Of a stretch of 13,060 nt of DNA, positions 8,733 to 13,060 are shown piece by piece. The notes beneath the pieces were generated by a model that was not told the DNA's origin, made no database searches, and saw only the letters and a program-made list of their open reading frames with translations. The DNA is taken from assembly GCA_025935235.1 (NCBI GenBank), contig JAICVT010000084.1, forward strand, positions 1 through 13,060, read 5' to 3'. This DNA comes from Ktedonobacterales bacterium. Its GTDB lineage: Bacteria > Chloroflexota > Ktedonobacteria > Ktedonobacterales > JADMIN01. How positions within the stretch are numbered: the stretch's first letter is position 1; each line of letters starts with the position of its first letter. The position numbers and the translations under genes were made by a program.

Positions 8733-8762
8733 GCGTCAGCCAGAGGTGAACGAGTCCGCCCG

Positions 8763-9935
8763 CTACTGCGCGGGGGCGGTCAGCGTGTCGCTGGCGGCGA
8801 TATGCGGCTGATAGGCGGGCGCCTTTGGCGCGTGGAGCGCCTGTTGGCGTGGGGTAGGCCGCGCGTCGCCTGGCGCCCCGGCGGTCAACTCCTGATAGGC
8901 ACGCGGATCGCGGGCGGAGACTTTGCCAGCCTCCAGCAGCGCCACGCGCTCGGCTAGCGCGCCCACCAGCGAAAGCGTGGCGGAGACGCCAGAGAGTGTG
9001 CGCGCGGCGCGTGGCCCCGCGAAGCGCCCCGCCAGCCGCAGCGCCAGCGGCGCCAGCATCCCGCCGCCGACCGCGCCGCCGCGGTAGAGCGCGCCCCAGC
9101 GTCCGCGCCGCAGCGGCTGATTGATGCGGCTGGTGACCAGGGCGTCGCGCGCGGCCACCAGCGCCAACTGCGAGATGGAACTGGCCGCCTCCACCAGCGC
9201 CACTGACTGGCGGGCCTGCTCGCTGTCGTCGTCGCGCTTGCCAGCGATCAGCGAGAGCAGCCCCAGCGCGCCCGCGCCCGAGGCCAGCGCGGTCGAGGCG
9301 AAGAGCGGCCCCAGCAGCACGCCGCCCGCCGCCCACAGCGGGACCGCCGTCGCGGCCAGCAGCGTGCCGGTGTAGCCGCCCAGTCCCATCCCTAGCGCGC
9401 CGTGCGCGACTGTTAGCGGTCCCTCGGGGATGGCGGTGCGCGCCAGCCGCCCCAGCCCACTCTCGCGTGGGATGATGACCCCGTCTTCCGCCGCCTGGCG
9501 CACGGCCAGCGCGCCAGAGACCGCGCCAAACCCTGTCAGGATCCACGTTCCTACGCTCAGCGGCGAGCTGACCTTGAAAACGCGGAACATGCGATAAAAG
9601 CGCTCTGGCCGATGCAGATCAGCGATCAGCATCGCCGGGGCGACGACCGACAGCCCCAGGCTCAGGTAGCGCGCATGTCGCGCTGTCACGCGGCCACTGC
9701 TGCCGCCGAGGTAGCGCGCCGCCGCGCCGATGACCGCTGCGCCGCCCGCGATGCCGCCGAGCCAGAAATAGCCAGGGATATACCAGCGCCAGAGCGACGG
9801 CTTGATCATCGGGCGATCATAATAGGTCGGCGGCGGCTCGCTCTGCTCATAGGCCTGGGTGGCGGGACGCAGATTGGGGAGCGACAGCTCGCTGGGCGGC
9901 CGGTCGTAGTGCTCCATACTGTCCATCATGCTCAT
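8763..9935 (-). CDS. NrfD-type membrane subunit of formate dehydrogenase
   Basis: This polytopic membrane protein of about 390 residues resembles NrfD/PsrC-family quinone-interacting subunits. Around 45 polar residues precede the first membrane segment. Family signatures are WYIPGYFWLGGIAGGA (51-66), ADLHRPERFYRMF (105-117), SPLSVGTWILTG (124-135) and GGYTGTLLAATAVPLW (186-201), plus a later RGRWGALYRGGAVGGG region (277-292). About eight membrane segments can be drawn, and a polar proline-rich tail closes the protein. It should receive electrons from the iron-sulfur subunit and reduce menaquinone or ubiquinone without haem. It directly follows the iron-sulfur gene. ATG at 9950 would overlap that gene's stop by four bases (ATGA), but ATG at 9935 has AGGAG (9943-9947) at an ideal 7-base spacing and is preferred. 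The partner assignment rests on operon position. Confidence 0.88.
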   Translation of the reverse strand: MSMMDSMEHYDRPPSELSLPNLRPATQAYEQSEPPPTYYDRPMIKPSLWRWYIPGYFWLGGIAGGAAVIGAAARYLGGSSGRVTARHARYLSLGLSVVAPAMLIADLHRPERFYRMFRVFKVSSPLSVGTWILTGFGAVSGALAVRQAAEDGVIIPRESGLGRLARTAIPEGPLTVAHGALGMGLGGYTGTLLAATAVPLWAAGGVLLGPLFASTALASGAGALGLLSLIAGKRDDDSEQARQSVALVEAASSISQLALVAARDALVTSRINQPLRRGRWGALYRGGAVGGGMLAPLALRLAGRFAGPRAARTLSGVSATLSLVGALAERVALLEAGKVSARDPRAYQELTAGAPGDARPTPRQQALHAPKAPAYQPHIAASDTLTAPAQ

Positions 9936-9946
9936 GCTTCTGCTCC

Positions 9947-10924
9947 TCATGCTCCTCGGCCTCGCAGCACGAACGCCGCCACGGTCGCCAGGCCCAGCGC
10001 CACCGCCGTCACCGCTGTCGCGATATAGCTCGGGATGACCTGCGCCTGCGGCACACTGGGGCGCTCCGGCAGGTTATAGACCGCTGGCTGGTCAACCAGC
10101 AGGAAGAAGGCGTTCAGGTCGCCGACGCTGGTCTGCTCATCCACACCGTAGAGGTAGGCGTCGGTCAGGCCGCGCTCGTGGAGCTGGCCCACCCGCTCGC
10201 GAGCGCGGTCGCGCAGCTCCTCGACCTCGCCAAACTGGATGGACTGCGTAGGGCAGGCCTTGGCGCAGGCTGGCTCCAGTCCGTCCTTCTGGCGGTCATA
10301 GCAGAGCGTGCATTTCCACGCGCGGCCATCCTGCCGGTCCACATCAATCACGCCGAAAGGACAGGCGATCACGCAGTAGCCGCAGCCATTGCAGATATCG
10401 GGCTGCACGTAGACATCGCCAAACTCATTGCGGATGATCGCGCCGGTCGGGCAGGCCTCCAGACAGCCCGCGCGCTCGCAGTGCTTGCAGACGTCGCTCA
10501 TCATCAGCCAGCGATGGTCGCCTAGCAGCCCGCCGGTCTGCGCATCCACGGTGCGCGCACGGGTCAGCGTCATCGCGCGCCCGGTGGCCCCACCGCCATC
10601 CGAGCCGCCCGCGCCGTTGGAGCCGTTGGAGCGCAGCGAGAGCAGATCAACGCGCTGCCCATCGGCGCCACGCACCTGGTCGCCAACCGCCGCCGCGCCC
10701 GTCCGCGCGCCGACCGCATGACCGTTGACCTGCGCGCCGCGGTCGAACTGTTCGACGAAGGCGACGTGGCGCCAGGTGGTCGCGCCGAGCGCCACGGTAT
10801 TGTCATAGCTCATGCCGGTGAACTCGAAGCTGTCCCCCGGCAACTGATTCCATTCTTTGCACGCCACCTCGCACGCTTTGCAGCCGATGCAGAGCGTCGT
10901 GTCGGTGAAGAACCCCTTGGCCAT
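9947..10924 (-). CDS. Formate dehydrogenase iron-sulfur subunit (four [4Fe-4S] clusters)
   Basis: The protein has 325 residues and carries sixteen cysteines in four ferredoxin-type groups: 12/15/18/22, 146/149/154/158, 178/181/184/188 and 205/208/220/224. This is the pattern of FdnH/FdoH-type electron-transfer subunits, which wire the molybdenum site to the membrane subunit. A hydrophobic helix near 300-319 should anchor the C-terminus in the membrane, as in FdnH. Between the first and second cysteine groups there are 123 residues, about 70 more than in E. coli FdnH. The extra part (about 61-130) is glycine-, alanine- and serine-rich, including NGSNGAGGSDGGGATG, and looks like a flexible insertion. 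The ATG at 10924 has GGAGGT 4 bases upstream (10929-10934). It is 57 bp downstream of the catalytic subunit gene and abuts nrfD, so the three genes form one operon. Confidence 0.95.
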   Translation of the reverse strand: MAKGFFTDTTLCIGCKACEVACKEWNQLPGDSFEFTGMSYDNTVALGATTWRHVAFVEQFDRGAQVNGHAVGARTGAAAVGDQVRGADGQRVDLLSLRSNGSNGAGGSDGGGATGRAMTLTRARTVDAQTGGLLGDHRWLMMSDVCKHCERAGCLEACPTGAIIRNEFGDVYVQPDICNGCGYCVIACPFGVIDVDRQDGRAWKCTLCYDRQKDGLEPACAKACPTQSIQFGEVEELRDRARERVGQLHERGLTDAYLYGVDEQTSVGDLNAFFLLVDQPAVYNLPERPSVPQAQVIPSYIATAVTAVALGLATVAAFVLRGRGA

Positions 10925-10981
10925 CGCTACCTCCGATGATTCGCGCGATACTGCTCACGCTCCCTGATCGCTCCGCGCGGG

Positions 10982-13060
10982 CTAGCTGGTCAGCCCCGCC
11001 AGCGGCGAGTGATGCAGCATCTCCTCGCCTTCGCTGTGCGTCCGGTCGATCGCGCCGCCCTCGCGCATATCGGCGTGTGGCTGGCGCTGCTCCTCAGCCG
11101 CCGCCTGGCGGTTGCGAGCGCCCTTGCGCAGGTCGCAGGTCAGCGCCTTGGCCTCGTGAATCTTCACATTCGGCTCCAGCACGACGCTGATCAGGTCATT
11201 CGCGACATCGCCCGTGACGATGCCCGCTGGCCCCCAGTGGTAGGGCAGGCCGATGACATGCGTCACCTGACCGTTGATGCGCATCGGCTGCATGCGCGGC
11301 GTCACCAGCGCCCGCGCCTCGATCTCTGTGCGCGAGGTGGCGATGGTCACCATGTCGCCGTTGGCGATGTCCTTCTCTAGCGCCAGCTCCGGGTTGATCT
11401 CGACGAACAGTTCCGGTTGCAGCTCCGCGAGCCAGCTGTTCCAGCGCGACATGCCGCCGGAGGTGTGATGCTCGGTGACGCGATAGGTCGTCAGCACGTA
11501 AGGGTAGGCCGGCGTGGGACGCCCCTGGAGCGCACCGCCGTTGTATGGGTTGTCGGGCCGATCGAAGGTGATGAGGCAGGGATTCGACTGCTGCTTCGGA
11601 TACAGCGCGTTCCCCATCACCGACTCGAATGGCTCGTAGTGCGTGGGCAGCGGGCCGTCCTTCACGCCGTGCGGCGCATAGAGCCAGCCCCGCCCGTCGG
11701 CGTTCATGATGAACGGGTCGGCGCCAGAGTGCGCATCCATGCCCTCGCCCTGCTCGTCGGCGTCGGCGTGGGGAGCCTTGCTCTCCACGAAGTCCGGCAC
11801 ATCATAGCCGGTCCAGCCACCGCGGCCATCGTGGCGCGATTGATCCCACCAGACCAGCCGCTTGCGCTCCGACCAGGGATTGCCATCCGGGTCCGCCGAG
11901 GCGCGGTTATAGAGGATGCGCCGGTTGGCGGGCCAGGCGAAGCCCCACTTGCTGTTATTGGTCCGCTCGCCCGGCTCATCGCGCTGGCGGCTGGCGGCCA
12001 GGTTGGTATCCCTGGCTGGCACATAGCCAGAGTAGATCCAGCAGCCACAGGCCGTGCTGCCGTCGTCCTTGAGCTGGGCATAGCCGGGAACCTGCTGGCC
12101 CGACCCTACCTCATAGCCGCTGATTTCCCGCGCCACCGCGAGCGCGCTTGGCTCCTGGATCGCCCCTTCGAGCGGATAGTCCCAGGTCATCGCCAGCAGC
12201 GGCTTGTCGCGCTCCTGCTGGCTCTGCGCGTAGAGCGCGCGCAGCTTGCGGCCCAGATGCACCGTGAACCACGTCTCAGAGCGCGCGTCGCCCGGCGGGT
12301 CAACCGCCTTGTCGTGCCATTGCAGGATGCGCTGCGTGTTGGTCAGGCTGCCATCCTTCTCGGCGGACCAGGCGGCGGGCATATAGAAGACCTCGGTCTC
12401 GACCGTCGCGGGGTCCTGACCATCCATATGCCAGAACTCGGCCGTCTCGACCAGGAACGGGTCACGCACCACGCACCACTCCAGCTTGCGCATGGCAGAG
12501 CGCTCCAGCCGCGAGCTGGGGCCACCAACGGCAAAGTTTTCGCCGAAGACGAGCAGCCCGCGCACCTTGCGATCCTCCATCTGGAAGAACAGCGGATAGT
12601 ACGAGTAGTCGCCGTCGTCTTCGAGCTTGGGCAGGTATTGATAGCCCCACTCGTTGTCTTTGGTGGCGGCGTCACCATAGAACGCCTTGAGCAGGCTGAC
12701 GGCATATTTGGGCAGGTTGTTCCACCAGCCGGTCGGCGCGGTGAGCGACTCGACGTAGTTCTGGAAGTCCTTGTTGCCAACCAGCGGCATCTGCAAGTAG
12801 CCCGGCAGCAGATTGAAGAGCGTCGGGATGTCGGTGGACCCCTGGATGGCGGCGTGTCCGCGCAGCGCCATGATGCCGCCGCCGGGCCGCCCGATGTTGC
12901 CGAGCAGCAACTGCAGGATGGCCGCCGTGCGAATGATCTGCACGCCGGTAGTGTGCTGAGTCCAGCCGACGGCGTAGCAGAAGGCGGTCGTGCGGTCGCG
13001 GCCAGAGTTAGTCGAGATGGCGTCAGCCACCTGGAGGAAGACTTCCTTAGGCGTGCCGCA
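10982..13060 (-). CDS. Formate dehydrogenase catalytic (molybdopterin) subunit, N-terminus missing
   Basis: The frame is open to the right edge, so only the last 692 residues are visible out of roughly 1000 expected. The visible part opens with CGTPKEVFLQ and continues with FCYAVGWTQHTTGVQIIRTA, LLLGNIGRPGGGIMALRGHA and IQGSTDIPTLFNLLPGYL, all close to FdnG/FdoG-type formate dehydrogenases. The C-terminal molydopterin-dinucleotide binding domain covers about 520-635 and includes TTYRVTEHHTSGGMSRW and VIGLPYHWGP. The twin-arginine signal, the N-terminal [4Fe-4S] motif and the active-site Cys or selenocysteine lie outside the window. After EAKALTCDLRKG, where relatives usually end, about 45 polar residues follow. 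It should oxidise formate to CO2 at a bis-MGD Mo or W centre and pass electrons to the iron-sulfur subunit encoded 57 bp downstream. The GTG at 13030 is not a real start, because homology runs straight through it. Confidence 0.95.
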   Translation of the reverse strand, partial: CGTPKEVFLQVADAISTNSGRDRTTAFCYAVGWTQHTTGVQIIRTAAILQLLLGNIGRPGGGIMALRGHAAIQGSTDIPTLFNLLPGYLQMPLVGNKDFQNYVESLTAPTGWWNNLPKYAVSLLKAFYGDAATKDNEWGYQYLPKLEDDGDYSYYPLFFQMEDRKVRGLLVFGENFAVGGPSSRLERSAMRKLEWCVVRDPFLVETAEFWHMDGQDPATVETEVFYMPAAWSAEKDGSLTNTQRILQWHDKAVDPPGDARSETWFTVHLGRKLRALYAQSQQERDKPLLAMTWDYPLEGAIQEPSALAVAREISGYEVGSGQQVPGYAQLKDDGSTACGCWIYSGYVPARDTNLAASRQRDEPGERTNNSKWGFAWPANRRILYNRASADPDGNPWSERKRLVWWDQSRHDGRGGWTGYDVPDFVESKAPHADADEQGEGMDAHSGADPFIMNADGRGWLYAPHGVKDGPLPTHYEPFESVMGNALYPKQQSNPCLITFDRPDNPYNGGALQGRPTPAYPYVLTTYRVTEHHTSGGMSRWNSWLAELQPELFVEINPELALEKDIANGDMVTIATSRTEIEARALVTPRMQPMRINGQVTHVIGLPYHWGPAGIVTGDVANDLISVVLEPNVKIHEAKALTCDLRKGARNRQAAAEEQRQPHADMREGGAIDRTHSEGEEMLHHSPLAGLTS

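Noticed and set aside
8608..9546. Minus-strand frame of 312 residues overlapping the NrfD gene
   Set aside because: It is in a different frame from the clear NrfD signatures, very rich in Arg, Gly and Ala, and runs on into the relic region. It is a high-GC shadow.
10982..13030. GTG at 13030 as the start of the formate dehydrogenase catalytic subunit
   Set aside because: The frame is open to the right edge and the preceding residues CGTPKEVFLQ match the family, so the gene continues beyond the window.

Overview
This is a GC-rich bacterial chromosome segment. All seven protein genes lie on the minus strand, so transcription runs from high to low coordinates. The only trace of a gene on the plus strand is a broken relic. 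Three things fit a high-GC Chloroflexota-type or similar Gram-positive-like soil or thermophilic bacterium: a formate dehydrogenase with an NrfD anchor, a lipoprotein beta-propeller, and GC-rich hairpin repeats between genes. No rRNA or single-copy marker is present, so this placement is an inference with modest confidence.

Layout from right to left, in transcription order. (1) 13060-8763: a membrane formate dehydrogenase operon. It has a molybdopterin catalytic subunit (N-terminus beyond the right edge), a four-cluster [4Fe-4S] subunit with a C-terminal membrane helix, and an NrfD-type quinone-interacting membrane subunit. Together they should oxidise formate and pass electrons to the quinone pool. 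(2) 8762-8330: a non-coding gap with a strong hairpin, the C-terminal relic of a zinc-dependent alcohol/formaldehyde dehydrogenase on the plus strand, and a perfect 21-bp palindrome upstream of the next gene. (3) 8329-5680: a NarL/LuxR-type response regulator followed by a membrane-embedded HisKA_3 histidine kinase, which probably form one two-component pair. (4) 5394-2599: pyruvate phosphate dikinase, intact in its catalytic residues but without the threonine that is the known regulatory phosphorylation site. (5) 2355-928: a lipoprotein with about nine PQQ-like beta-propeller tryptophan repeats. (6) 709-59: a small multi-pass membrane protein of unknown function.

The most distinctive non-coding feature is a family of short C-rich/G-rich hairpin elements. 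A copy sits just after the stop codon of four consecutive genes (lipoprotein, dikinase, kinase, regulator), always in the same orientation relative to the gene. At two junctions copies also occur as head-to-head inverted pairs. A second repeat of about 40 bp, at the left edge and upstream of the lipoprotein gene, looks like a duplicated promoter-proximal segment. No tRNA, rRNA, CRISPR array or complete insertion sequence was seen. I found no convincing wholly new defence or biosynthetic system. The best leads are the hairpin family, the dehydrogenase relic, the altered dikinase motif, and the formate dehydrogenase with its enlarged iron-sulfur subunit.
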